64,000 nucleotides of DNA, taken from contig NZ_JANYGQ010000015.1 in the NCBI RefSeq assembly GCF_025359345.1, forward strand, positions 248,001-312,000, written 5' to 3'. Of the stretch, positions 16,001 to 23,371 are shown in pieces. The notes below the pieces were generated by a model that saw nothing but the letters and a program-made list of their open reading frames with translations, did no database searches and had not been told where the DNA came from. The position numbers and the translations under genes were made by a program. The stretch comes from Mucilaginibacter sp. (GTDB lineage Bacteria; Bacteroidota; Bacteroidia; Sphingobacteriales; Sphingobacteriaceae). Every line of letters starts with the position of its first letter. The first letter of the stretch is position 1.

Positions 16001-17542
16001 GGCTTGATATCGCCACCTCCGCACCACGATATTTACTCTATCGAGGATTTGGCCCAGTTAATATTCGACCTTAAAAATGCGAACCGTGCTGCGCGTATCA
16101 ATGTTAAATTGGTATCAAAAGCCGGTGTAGGTACAATTGCTGCCGGTGTTGCTAAGGCTCATGCTGATGTTATCCTGATTGCCGGCTACGATGGAGGCAC
16201 AGGTGCATCGCCAATAAGCTCGATAAAACACGCCGGCTTGCCATGGGAACTTGGCCTTACCGAAGCACACCAAACGTTGGTACGTAACAAACTGCGCAGC
16301 CGCGTAGTGTTACAAACAGACGGGCAACTAAAAACCGGTCGCGATTTGGCAATTGCTTGTTTAATGGGCGCCGAAGAATGGGGCGTTGCTACTGCGGCCC
16401 TTGTTGCCGGCGGTTGTATCATGATGCGCAAATGCCATCTGAATACCTGTCCTGTGGGCGTTGCCACCCAGGATCCTGAACTGAGAAAACTATTTAGCGG
16501 CAAGCCGGAACATATTGTAAACCTATTTCGCTTTTTGGCAGAAGAGATGCGCGAAATAATGGCTGAGCTTGGTTTCCGTACCGTTAACGAAATGGTTGGC
16601 CGTGTACAGTTCCTGAAAGTAAAAGACGGGCTTAAAAACTGGAAAGCGCAGAAAATCGACTTGTCGGGTATATTACATCCTGTAAATAATCCAAAGGATG
16701 TTACCCTTTACAACAGCGAAAAACAAGATCATGGCATGGATGCCATCCTTGACTGGCAACTATTAGAAGCGGCTAAACCTGCTTTAGAAGATAAAACACC
16801 AGTGTTTGCAACGTTCGATGTAAAGAATGTTGACCGCACTATCGGCACCCTGTTGTCAAACGAGATATCGAAGATATATGGTTCTGCAGGTTTGCCTGAC
16901 AATACCATTAACTTTAAATTTAAAGGATCTGCCGGGCAAAGTTTTGGTGCATTTACCACCAAAGGTGTTTCGTTCGAACTGGAAGGCGAAGCCAACGATT
17001 ATGTAGGCAAGGGCCTTTCAGGTGCACAACTGGCTATCTATCCATCAGAGAAAGCAACCTTTACGCCGGAGGAAAATATCATCATTGGTAACGTGGCCCT
17101 TTATGGTGCAACTGCCGGCGAGGTGTTTATCCGCGGCATGGCCGGCGAACGTTTCGCCGTACGTAACTCGGGTGCAACAACTGTTGTGGAAGGCATTGGC
17201 GACCACGGTTGCGAGTATATGACTGGTGGCCGTGCCCTTATACTTGGCGAAACAGGCAGAAACTTTGCTGCCGGCATGAGCGGCGGTATTGCCTGGGTGT
17301 ACAATCCAAACAACACGTTTGCCGACAACTGCAATATAGAAATGGTTGATCTTGATCCGCTGTCGCCGAAAGACGAGGAGCAGATTACAGCATTATTGCA
17401 CAAACATGTTCACCTGACTGGAAGTAAGGTGGCGCAAAACCTGCTTAAAAACTGGGCCGTGGCATCGGGCAAATTTGTTAAGGTATATCCAAAAGAGTAT
17501 AAAAAAGTTATCGAGAAATTACAATATCAAACTATCAGCTAA
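13022..17542 (+). CDS. gltB: Glutamate synthase large (alpha) subunit
   Basis: The 1506-residue protein matches bacterial GltB in length and domain order: class II glutamine amidotransferase (catalytic Cys20 in HDSCGTGF, so a 19-residue propeptide is removed), central domain, FMN-binding synthase domain (about 860-1230, with GEGGEDELRYELMPNGDS and GGTGASPISSIKHAGLPWE), the Cys-rich [3Fe-4S] loop CIMMRKCHLNTCPVG, and the C-terminal GXGXG beta-helix (about 1260-1500). It makes two glutamates from glutamine and 2-oxoglutarate. The stop overlaps the gltD start by one base (TAATG), the usual coupling for this heterodimer. Confidence 0.98.
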   Translation: MDQAESHQGLYRPEFEHDSCGTGFITNINGHKSHQIISDALTMLENMEHRGACGCDPDSGDGAGILIQLPHEFFMEECSDLEISLPEPGEYGVGMIFFPKESALKKACKNVIDSAVEKLGLHTLGYRKISVNSSVIGETARKAEPNMEQIFIQRPHNISNPEDFERKLYILRRYVNKTITETISAATEHFYFTSLSCKTIIYKGQVTTYQLRKYFSDLADPRIASGFAMIHSRFSTNTFPSWKLAQPFRLIAHNGEINTLTGNLNWFYSGLKSYASAYFTNEEMEMLLPVIDNNQSDSACLDNIIEILLHTGRSLPHVMMMLIPEAWDGNEQMDPVKKAFYEFHATLMEPWDGPAAITFTDGKLVGALLDRNGLRPLRFVITNDGRVIAASEAGVLNLDESKVLRKGRLQPGKMLLIDTEKGMIITDDEIKHQIASRQPYGRWLENYKIQLGELAEPRLAFASLSEASVFRYQQVFGYSREDIDTIIKPMALDGKEPIGSMGTDVPLAILSDKPQHLSSYFKQFFAQVTNPPIDPIRERLVMSLSTFIGNNGNLLDEDKMHCHCVVLQHPILKNHQLEKLRSIDTGMFHAKTLQTYYNADGMPGSLEKGIARLCRYAEDSVDDGFEVLILSDRAIDSEHAPIPSLLAVSAVHHHLIRKGRRGAVGLVVETGDTWEVHHFACLLAFGATAINPYLALSTIETLKNNGSLETNLDLKSLYKNYVKSVNDGLLKIFSKMGISTLQSYHGSQVFEILGINKTVVDKYFTGSVTRIGGLGLDEIARESLCKHKVGFGGSKTGPHLLPEGGIYQWKRRGEQHLFNPTTVHLLQHATRSNDYNVYKNYAKEINEQSEKHFTIRGLLDFAHHREAISLDEVEPAENIMKRFATGAMSFGSISHEAHSTMAIAMNRIGGKSNTGEGGEDELRYELMPNGDSMRSAIKQVASARFGVTSNYLTNADELQIKMAQGAKPGEGGQLPGHKVDDWIAKTRHSTPGVGLISPPPHHDIYSIEDLAQLIFDLKNANRAARINVKLVSKAGVGTIAAGVAKAHADVILIAGYDGGTGASPISSIKHAGLPWELGLTEAHQTLVRNKLRSRVVLQTDGQLKTGRDLAIACLMGAEEWGVATAALVAGGCIMMRKCHLNTCPVGVATQDPELRKLFSGKPEHIVNLFRFLAEEMREIMAELGFRTVNEMVGRVQFLKVKDGLKNWKAQKIDLSGILHPVNNPKDVTLYNSEKQDHGMDAILDWQLLEAAKPALEDKTPVFATFDVKNVDRTIGTLLSNEISKIYGSAGLPDNTINFKFKGSAGQSFGAFTTKGVSFELEGEANDYVGKGLSGAQLAIYPSEKATFTPEENIIIGNVALYGATAGEVFIRGMAGERFAVRNSGATTVVEGIGDHGCEYMTGGRALILGETGRNFAAGMSGGIAWVYNPNNTFADNCNIEMVDLDPLSPKDEEQITALLHKHVHLTGSKVAQNLLKNWAVASGKFVKVYPKEYKKVIEKLQYQTIS

Positions 17543-19020
17543 TGGGAAAACCAACAGGATTTCAGGAGTTTAACAGGGAACTGCCCACAAAAACACCCGT
17601 TGCCGAGCGCGTTAAGAATTATAAAGAATTTGTTCATTTATATACCGACGAAAAGCTAAACCAACAATCGGCACGCTGCATGAACTGCGGTATACCGTTT
17701 TGTCATTCGGGTTGCCCGCTGGGTAATATTATCCCGGAGTTTAACGATGCGGTTTACCGTAAAAACTGGGAGGAAGCTTATGATATCCTTTCATCGACAA
17801 ATAATTTTCCGGAGTTTACCGGCAGGATATGCCCCGCGCCTTGCGAATCGGCTTGCGTGCTAGGCATAAACAAACCAGCCGTAGCTATCGAGGAAATTGA
17901 AAAGCACATTATCGAGATTGCTTATTCAAAAAACCTTGTTAAGCCAACAGCGCCGCTACTAAAAACAGGTAAAAAGGTAGCTGTAGTAGGTTCTGGCCCG
18001 GCAGGTTTGGCAGCTGCTGCCCAACTGGCAAAAGCAGGCCATGCCGTAACCGTTTACGAGCGTGATGACCGCATTGGCGGCTTATTACGTTATGGCATCC
18101 CCGATTTTAAGCTTGAAAAAACAATCATCGACCGCCGTCTTGAAATTATGGAAAAGGACGGTATCGAGTTTAAAACCAATACCGAAGTTGGCAAAGATAT
18201 ACCGGCCGAAGAATTGGTGCGCAATAATGATGCAGTAGTATTGGCTGGCGGTTCAACCATCCCGCGTAACCTTAATATCCCCGGCAGGGAGCTGAAAGGC
18301 ATTCACTTTGCTATGGATTTTTTAAAGCAGCAAAATAAGCGGGTTAGCAATATTGAAGTTACTGCCGAACAAATTATAGCTACCGATAAGGACGTTATAG
18401 TAATTGGCGGCGGCGATACCGGATCCGACTGTGTAGGCACATCCAACCGCCAGCTGGCACGCTCAATCAGGCAGTTCGAGGTTATGATGCAGCCGCCGGA
18501 GCAACGTACACCACATATGCCATGGCCTACCTACCCTATGCTGCTAAAAACAACCAGCAGCCACGAAGAAGGCGCCGACAGGCATTGGGGAATTGAAACA
18601 ATTGAGTTTTTAGGCGATGCCGAAGGCAATTTAAGAGCATTAAAGGTTATTGACGTTTCGTGGGAAAATGACATTGCAGGCAGGCCGGTTACAAAAACAA
18701 TTAAAGAGGGCTCTGAACGCGAGATACCTTGCCAGCGTGTTTTCCTGGCCATGGGCTTTTTAAACCCGCAATATGATGGCATGATTGAAAGCCTTGGTGT
18801 TGAACTGGATGGCCGCAACAATGTAAAAGCCACCGAAAAAGCATTCCGTACCAATGTAAGCAAAGTATTTACTGCCGGTGATATGCGCCGCGGCCAGTCG
18901 CTGGTTGTATGGGCCATATCCGAAGGCCGTGAGGCAGCCCGCAGGGTTGACGAGTTTTTAATGGGCGAATCGATACTGGAAAGTAAGGATTCGGTGAACC
19001 AGTTTGCGGAGGTGTTTTAA
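17542..19020 (+). CDS. gltD: Glutamate synthase small (beta) subunit
   Basis: The 492-residue protein carries the N-terminal cysteines for two [4Fe-4S] clusters (CMNCGIPFCHSGCPLGN and CPAPCESACVLG), an FAD-binding GSGPAGLAAAAQLAKAGH near residue 151, a NADPH-binding GGGDTGSDC near 291, and the closing flavin motif TAGDMRRGQSLVVWAISEGR. It feeds electrons from NADPH to GltB. It is co-transcribed with gltB through a TAATG overlap and is followed within 3 bases of its stop by a perfect 23-bp hairpin. Confidence 0.98.
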   Translation: MGKPTGFQEFNRELPTKTPVAERVKNYKEFVHLYTDEKLNQQSARCMNCGIPFCHSGCPLGNIIPEFNDAVYRKNWEEAYDILSSTNNFPEFTGRICPAPCESACVLGINKPAVAIEEIEKHIIEIAYSKNLVKPTAPLLKTGKKVAVVGSGPAGLAAAAQLAKAGHAVTVYERDDRIGGLLRYGIPDFKLEKTIIDRRLEIMEKDGIEFKTNTEVGKDIPAEELVRNNDAVVLAGGSTIPRNLNIPGRELKGIHFAMDFLKQQNKRVSNIEVTAEQIIATDKDVIVIGGGDTGSDCVGTSNRQLARSIRQFEVMMQPPEQRTPHMPWPTYPMLLKTTSSHEEGADRHWGIETIEFLGDAEGNLRALKVIDVSWENDIAGRPVTKTIKEGSEREIPCQRVFLAMGFLNPQYDGMIESLGVELDGRNNVKATEKAFRTNVSKVFTAGDMRRGQSLVVWAISEGREAARRVDEFLMGESILESKDSVNQFAEVF

Positions 19021-19022
19021 GG

Positions 19023-19089
19023 AAGTCAGTAAAGTCCGAAAGACGCTGCAACGGCGGTATTAAATTCGTCTTTCGGACTTTACTGACTT
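19023..19089. terminator. Perfect 23-bp hairpin after gltD built from the GTCAGTAAAGTCCG word
   Basis: Bases 19023-19045 are the exact reverse complement of 19067-19089, with a 21-base loop. The left arm contains the same 22 bases as 177-198. A further TCCGACTTTCGGACT follows. There is no long T tract directly after the stem, so it may protect or end the gltBD message in a way different from a classical terminator. Confidence 0.7.
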
Positions 19090-19138
19090 TTCCGACTTTC
19101 GGACTAAGAAAGAATCAATCAATCAACTATACAATGAG

Positions 19139-19169
19139 AACCGGGTGGCTAAAGCTGGTCGGTTTTTTT
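19139..19169 (+). terminator. Rho-independent terminator before the toxin-antitoxin operon
   Basis: AACCG (19139-19143) pairs with CGGTT, with GC/GC and wobble pairs continuing to a TAAA loop (the stem covers AACCGGGTGGC and GCTGGTCGGTT), followed by seven T. It should stop gltBD transcription before the next operon. Confidence 0.75.
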
Positions 19170-19187
19170 GTGTACATAAATGTGTAA

Positions 19188-19219
19188 TTTGATTACGACA
19201 GTTTAATGTCGTAATTTTA
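19188..19219 (+). promoter_or_regulatory. Promoter and embedded operator of the DUF433/DUF5615 operon
   Basis: TTTG (19188-19191), a 20-base spacer and TAATTTTA (19212-19219) fit the Bacteroidota promoter TTTG-N19-21-TANNTTTG. The spacer is filled by the perfect inverted repeat ATTACGACA-GTTTAA-TGTCGTAAT (19192-19215). A dimeric repressor bound there would block both promoter boxes, as expected for self-repression by an antitoxin. The start codon is 13 bases past the -7 box. Confidence 0.75.
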
Positions 19220-19232
19220 TAAAAAAGAAGTT

Positions 19233-19466
19233 ATGTTGGCTATAGATAGAATCACGTCAAATCCTAATGTAATGAACGGCAAAGCCTGTATACGGGGAAT
19301 GCGAATTACAGTATCGATAGTGCTCAACCTAATTGCCAATGGCATGAGCAAACAGGAAATATTAGATAACTACCCTTCTTTAGAACCAGAAGATATTGAT
19401 CAGTGTTTGCAGTACGCCGCATATTTAGCCGAAGAAGAATTATATACCACACAAAAAGTTTCTTGA
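19233..19466 (+). CDS. DUF433 antitoxin
   Basis: The 77-residue protein matches the DUF433 family: ITSNPNVMNGKACIRGMRIT, then ANGMSKQEILDNYPSLEPED and a QCLQYAAYLAEEE helix. DUF433 proteins pair with DUF5615 PIN-like toxins in type II toxin-antitoxin modules and are thought to bind DNA through a winged-helix-like fold. The gene directly follows the inverted-repeat promoter at 19188-19219 and its stop codon is one base from the TTG start of the toxin. Confidence 0.9.
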   Translation: MLAIDRITSNPNVMNGKACIRGMRITVSIVLNLIANGMSKQEILDNYPSLEPEDIDQCLQYAAYLAEEELYTTQKVS

Positions 19467-19467
19467 C

Positions 19468-19830
19468 TTGCGCTTTTTACTCGACATGGGGATAGCCGCC
19501 AGCGTGGCCAAATGGCTCAAAAGTATTGGATACGATGCCGTGCATTTGAATGATGAAAATCTTTACCAACTTGAAGACGGACTAATATTGACAAAAGCAA
19601 TCAGTGAGAAAAGAATTATTATAACTGCAGATATGGACTTCGGCCAACTTTTGGCATTTAATCGTTCGGGAACGGCTTCGGTTATACAATTCAGAACTTC
19701 CGACTTTACGCCGGGCAACGTTAAAGCTAAGCTTGAATTATTATTCGATAAGTTCATTAATCAGTTAGACGAAGATTTTATCATAACAGTAGAAGATAAC
19801 CGGATGCGGTTCAGAAAGCTTCCCATTTAA
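19468..19830 (+). CDS. DUF5615 PIN-like toxin
   Basis: The 120-residue protein is read from a TTG start at 19468, one base after the antitoxin stop, because family members begin M-RFLLDMG and no ATG is available before the seventh codon. It shows the PIN-like acidic residues: Asp6 in LLDMG, Glu in NDENLYQLEDG, and Asp in ITADMDFGQL. Such toxins are predicted Mg-dependent ribonucleases. The antitoxin upstream should neutralise it. The gene runs 11 bases into truA, so truA may depend on the same transcript. Confidence 0.88.
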   Translation: MRFLLDMGIAASVAKWLKSIGYDAVHLNDENLYQLEDGLILTKAISEKRIIITADMDFGQLLAFNRSGTASVIQFRTSDFTPGNVKAKLELLFDKFINQLDEDFIITVEDNRMRFRKLPI

Positions 19831-19841
19831 TATTTCTCCCA

Positions 19842-20651
19842 TTGCGCTACTTCTTCCACATAGCCTATCATGGCACTAACTACAGCGGTTGGCAAAAACA
19901 TCCCGGCGTTTTGAATGTGCAGGAAGTTTTGGAAACTGCCCTTGGCAAATTATTAAAAGCAACAGTAAACATTAACGGCTGCGGGCGTACCGATGCACAG
20001 GTGCATGCCGCCCAGTTCTTTTTTCACGCTGATATTGAACAGGATTTGGATGATGAATTCTTTTTCCGGTTAAATAAAATCTTGCCGGATGATATAGCTG
20101 TTTTTGAGATCATCCCGATGCAGGGTTTGCCTCATGCTCGTTTTGATGCCGTTCAGCGGAGTTATGATTACTTTATCCATACGTATAAAGACCCCTTCTT
20201 AAGCAATTTCAGTTCGTTGTATTTAAATCCGCAACTCAACCTCGATAGCATGACGTCTGCTGTTGCTTTACTCCCGCTTTACAATGATTATCGCGGCTTC
20301 TGCAAAATGCCCGACAGGCAGGAAAGCACAATCTGCAATGTATCTTCAGCCGGTTTGTTCATTAATAACAGTGGTGATAAAATCCGCTTTCAAATTTCGT
20401 CCAATCGCTTTTTAAGCAAGATGGTCAGGATCATAATTGGTCGGCTACTCGAAATTGGCGAAGGTAAAATGAGCGTGGACGAATTTGAGCATTATCTTAG
20501 TGCCAAAGAGACGCCTAAAATCATTATCCCGGCCTATCCTCAGGGACTGTACCTGTCGAAAGTCACCTATCCTTACCTTGATCTGCCACCTGCCACTACA
20601 TTTACAACTATGCTGCAGCACGACGTTGATAGCAGCTGGATGGTGGTTTAA
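19842..20651 (+). CDS. truA: tRNA pseudouridine synthase A
   Basis: The 269-residue protein shows the TruA pattern RYFFHIAYHGTNYSGWQ at the start, the catalytic Asp51 in GCGRTDAQVHA, and FLSKMVRIIIGRLLEIG near the end. It converts uridines 38-40 of the tRNA anticodon arm to pseudouridine. The start is a TTG at 19842: the family begins exactly here and no in-frame ATG precedes it. It lies 11 bases behind the DUF5615 toxin gene with no promoter visible, so it is probably co-transcribed with the toxin-antitoxin pair. Confidence 0.93.
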   Translation: MRYFFHIAYHGTNYSGWQKHPGVLNVQEVLETALGKLLKATVNINGCGRTDAQVHAAQFFFHADIEQDLDDEFFFRLNKILPDDIAVFEIIPMQGLPHARFDAVQRSYDYFIHTYKDPFLSNFSSLYLNPQLNLDSMTSAVALLPLYNDYRGFCKMPDRQESTICNVSSAGLFINNSGDKIRFQISSNRFLSKMVRIIIGRLLEIGEGKMSVDEFEHYLSAKETPKIIIPAYPQGLYLSKVTYPYLDLPPATTFTTMLQHDVDSSWMVV

Positions 20652-20706
20652 ATCGCCTTAAAATCGCTCATTATATTAAATAGCAGAAACTTAGCTATAA
20701 AAACGG

Positions 20707-20714
20707 TAATTTTG
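20707..20714 (+). promoter_or_regulatory. -7 element TAATTTTG for the DEAD-box-like gene
   Basis: TAATTTTG matches TANNTTTG exactly and lies 30 bases before the start codon. No clear TTTG stands 20 bases upstream. Confidence 0.5.
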
Positions 20715-20743
20715 CACTCCTTCGGGATTTTTAAATTAAAAGG

Positions 20744-22054
20744 ATGGCGTGGTCAGAAAAATTAAAGCTTAATAAGCAACTTGTACGTACTATAACCGAA
20801 GCCGGGTATACCAGCCCGAAAGAGGTGCAGCAAAAAACACTGGCGCGCATTTACGGTGGCCAGGATGTAATTATTGCAGGCCCTGAGGGTTGCGGAAAAA
20901 CCACCACCTATATTTTAGCCGTTTTAAATAAGATAAGATATAATGCTGAAGGCGTACCGTTAGTGCTGATACTGGTACCAACAAAGGACGAAGTATTAGC
21001 TGTAATAAGCGGATTGGAGCACTTCAGCAAAAATAAAAACATAGCCATTGTTGGGCTATATGCTGCCACAGGCACCGAGGCACAAATGGATGCCCTTGCC
21101 GACGGTGCAGATATTGTAGTTGCCACACCCGACAGGGCCCGGGCCATTTACCTCAAACTCGGCCTTAACTTGAACAAGATCGAGTTGTTGGTGGTTGACG
21201 ATGCCGATTTGATTGTTAAGCAAGGCTTACAGCTCCCGGTTGTTGAACTGGCAAACAGCATCACCAAATGCCAACGCCTTGTGTTTACCGAGGTGATACA
21301 TGATAAGCTTAGCAAAATGATTGCGCCGTTTATGGGTACAGCAACCGTTGTTGAAGTAGAAGAAGTTGCAGAAACCACGCTTGATACATTGCCACAGGTA
21401 TTGTACCACGTACCCAACTTTGTTACCAAACTTAACCTGCTTAACCTTTTCATGCAGGACAGCGAGGTATTTACCAAAACAGTTGTGTTTGTAAACACCC
21501 GCCACACAGCCGAAAAGCTTTATAAAACACTACAAAACCGTCAAAACACCGCTGTTGCGGTATTAAACTCCTGGACGATAGAAATGACTGGTTTAACATC
21601 AGTAGAAGATTTTAAATTATCGGCGAATACCAAAGTGCTTATAGTTTGCAATGAGGGCCACGAGAATATCGATACAAGTTATATTCCCTTCATCATCCAT
21701 TTCGAACTGCCTGAAGAAAAAGAAACTTTCATCAACCGGATAATTAATAAAACCCCTGCCGATACCGAAGAAACACTGGCCATAACATTCACCACCGACC
21801 TTGAACTTACCATGGTGCGGCGAATTGAGCAGGCCATTGGTCAAAAAATACCTGTTGGGGACCTGCCCGATGATTTAGTAATTGAACAGGAGAAAAAACC
21901 GGTGGATACCGAAGAGAAAAAGCCCATAAAAAGTAAAAACGCAGCGCCGGTTGCCGGTGAGGCCTTTCACCAAAAAAAGCCGGAAAACGCTAAAACTTAT
22001 AACTATAGTTCAGGTGTTAAGGCCAAGATGAATAAGAAGAAAAAGCACGGGTAG
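20744..22054 (+). CDS. Degenerate DEAD-box helicase-like protein
   Basis: The 436-residue protein has the two-lobed DEAD-box layout with a good Q-motif region (GYTSPKEVQQKTL) and a Walker A AGPEGCGKTT at 45-54, plus VPTKDE (motif Ia) and TPDR (Ib). Motif II is VDDAD (151-155) in place of DEAD, the SAT of motif III is replaced around FTEV, motif V reads VLIVCNEGHENID in place of TD.AARG.D, and the HRIGRTGR arginines of motif VI are missing (FINRIINKT). ATP binding seems possible; helicase activity is doubtful. The tail is Lys-rich and ends MNKKKKHG, as in RNA-binding proteins of this group. A divergent paralogue with an altered role is likely. Confidence 0.85.
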   Translation: MAWSEKLKLNKQLVRTITEAGYTSPKEVQQKTLARIYGGQDVIIAGPEGCGKTTTYILAVLNKIRYNAEGVPLVLILVPTKDEVLAVISGLEHFSKNKNIAIVGLYAATGTEAQMDALADGADIVVATPDRARAIYLKLGLNLNKIELLVVDDADLIVKQGLQLPVVELANSITKCQRLVFTEVIHDKLSKMIAPFMGTATVVEVEEVAETTLDTLPQVLYHVPNFVTKLNLLNLFMQDSEVFTKTVVFVNTRHTAEKLYKTLQNRQNTAVAVLNSWTIEMTGLTSVEDFKLSANTKVLIVCNEGHENIDTSYIPFIIHFELPEEKETFINRIINKTPADTEETLAITFTTDLELTMVRRIEQAIGQKIPVGDLPDDLVIEQEKKPVDTEEKKPIKSKNAAPVAGEAFHQKKPENAKTYNYSSGVKAKMNKKKKHG

Positions 22055-22085
22055 GAAGAGCTGAGCGCTGAAAGGCTTTAGAAAT

Positions 22086-22176
22086 TGTCATTGCGAGCGA
22101 GGAACGAGCGCGGCAATCGCATGCTATACAGAGCAGACCTGCTTAGTTCGCGATTGCTTCATACCTCGCAATAACA
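22086..22176. repeat. CATTGCGAGGAACGAAGCAA element, short diverged copy
   Basis: TGTCATTGCGAGCGAGGAACG at the left and CGATTGCTTCATACCTCGCAATAACA at the right are inverted with respect to one another, about 91 bases overall. It is related to the longer copies at 38834-38978 and 58677-58823. It lies between two convergent genes. Confidence 0.7.
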
Positions 22177-22196
22177 TGGTTGTTAGTATTTTACCT

Positions 22197-22415
22197 CTAG
22201 TCTACCGGGCTGTCCAAATATAAGTCCTCTACTTTTTTCCTTGCCCAGGGCGTTTTGCGAAGAAAAGCGAGGCTGGATTTAATGCTGGGATTATCCAAAA
22301 AACAATTAATCCGGATACGATAGCCCAACTCCGGCCAGCCATAGTAGGCCACCAGCGCATTCAATATCATTTCTAAAGTTTTACCGTGAAGCTTGTTGTT
22401 GGGCTGTTGCTGCAT
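22197..22415 (-). CDS. VF530 family (DUF2132) DNA-binding protein
   Basis: The 72-residue protein matches VF530: [20 protein letters not shown], then [36 protein letters not shown]. Members are small helical proteins reported to bind DNA, with no defined role. It is downstream of the SRPBCC gene by 62 bases on the same strand and could share its transcript. Confidence 0.88.
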   Translation of the reverse strand: MQQQPNNKLHGKTLEMILNALVAYYGWPELGYRIRINCFLDNPSIKSSLAFLRKTPWARKKVEDLYLDSPVD

Positions 22416-22477
22416 ATCGTTGCAAAATTAGCAAAAGTGGAGACACAAATAGCTGTATCTCCACAAATCCAATTTTA

Positions 22478-22903
22478 TCAGGCCTTTTCCAGGTATTCTT
22501 TCAGCATTTTGCCAAGGATTTCTGTCCATCCCATTACAAAATTTTCCTTTGCAAATTCAGGCAGCGGAGAGAAGGTTTCCAACCCGGCATGGGTAAGCTT
22601 AACGCGGGTTTTATCGCCTTCGTCAAAAATCTCCCAGGTTACGAACGAGTTACCTTCATACCCATCATACCGCCAGCTGTGTGTCAACTTTTTACCAGGT
22701 ATTACTTCAGTAACCTTGCAGAGGTGTAAAAAGGTCTTTTCAGGCGGGCCACCTTCAAATTCAAATTCAAAACCTACTTCCGGCTTAAATTCCTTCAACT
22801 TAAAATACCATTGCTCCATTTTATCCCTGTCGGTTATGGCCTGCCAAACCCTTTCGGCTGTGGCGTTATAGGTGCGTTCAATTACAAAAGGTGCTGTTTC
22901 CAT
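22478..22903 (-). CDS. SRPBCC (AHSA1-like) domain protein
   Basis: The 141-residue protein has the AHSA1 pattern FVIERTYNATAERVWQAITD, FEFEGGPP, TYSW-like LTHSWRYDGYEGNSFVTWEI and GWTEILGKMLKEYLE. These proteins form a helix-grip fold with a hydrophobic cavity for unknown ligands. It follows the ArsR-type repressor gene by 14 bases; ArsR plus AHSA1 is a very common pair, in which the repressor controls both genes. Confidence 0.92.
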   Translation of the reverse strand: METAPFVIERTYNATAERVWQAITDRDKMEQWYFKLKEFKPEVGFEFEFEGGPPEKTFLHLCKVTEVIPGKKLTHSWRYDGYEGNSFVTWEIFDEGDKTRVKLTHAGLETFSPLPEFAKENFVMGWTEILGKMLKEYLEKA

Positions 22904-22917
22904 AATATGCTTTTTTA

Positions 22918-23241
22918 TTATTGTTGATTGTCTTTTGCTTCTTTTTCCAAAAAATCGCCGAGCGCGTCCAGCTTTTGGTTCCAGAATTTCCGGTATTGCT
23001 CCACCCAGTTGGCCACTTCGTTAAGCTTTACAAAATTGGCTTTACAATACCTGTCGCGCCCATCCTGCTTGATGGTTATCAAGCCGCATTGTGTTAAGAT
23101 CTTTATGTGTTTGGATACAGCGGGGCGGCTGATATCAAAGTTATCGGCAATAGCATTAAGGTTAAATTGCTGGTTTGACAATAAGCCAATAATCTCTCTC
23201 CGGGTTGGGTCGGCAATTGCCTGGAAAACATCTCTGCGCAT
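22918..23241 (-). CDS. ArsR-family transcriptional repressor
   Basis: The 107-residue winged-helix protein has MRRDVFQAIADPTRREIIGLL at the start and the recognition helix region NFDISRPAVSKHIKILTQCGL, then a wing ITIKQDGRDRYCKANF. It lacks the CxC metal motif, so it belongs to the non-metal subgroup that pairs with AHSA1 proteins. Two matching palindromes in its own promoter (23257-23272 and 23283-23298) indicate self-repression. Confidence 0.93.
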   Translation of the reverse strand: MRRDVFQAIADPTRREIIGLLSNQQFNLNAIADNFDISRPAVSKHIKILTQCGLITIKQDGRDRYCKANFVKLNEVANWVEQYRKFWNQKLDALGDFLEKEAKDNQQ

Positions 23242-23256
23242 AACACAAGGTCATAT

Positions 23257-23304
23257 GAAACCTTTCGGTTACAAATATATATGAAACCGATTGGTTACAC
23301 AAAA
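23257..23304 (-). promoter_or_regulatory. ArsR promoter with two operators
   Basis: Reading the minus strand, TTTTG (RC of 23300-23304), a 20-base spacer and TATATTTG (RC of 23272-23279) form a full Bacteroidota promoter. Two 16-base imperfect palindromes GAAACC-N4-GGTTAC stand at 23283-23298, inside the spacer, and 23257-23272, over the transcription start region, 26 bases apart. Binding at either would block transcription. Confidence 0.8.
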
Positions 23305-23371
23305 TAAATCACAAAAAAATCGCAGATATTCGACAATGTGCGAAATCAACGCAATCAAAAAAATCAACGGT

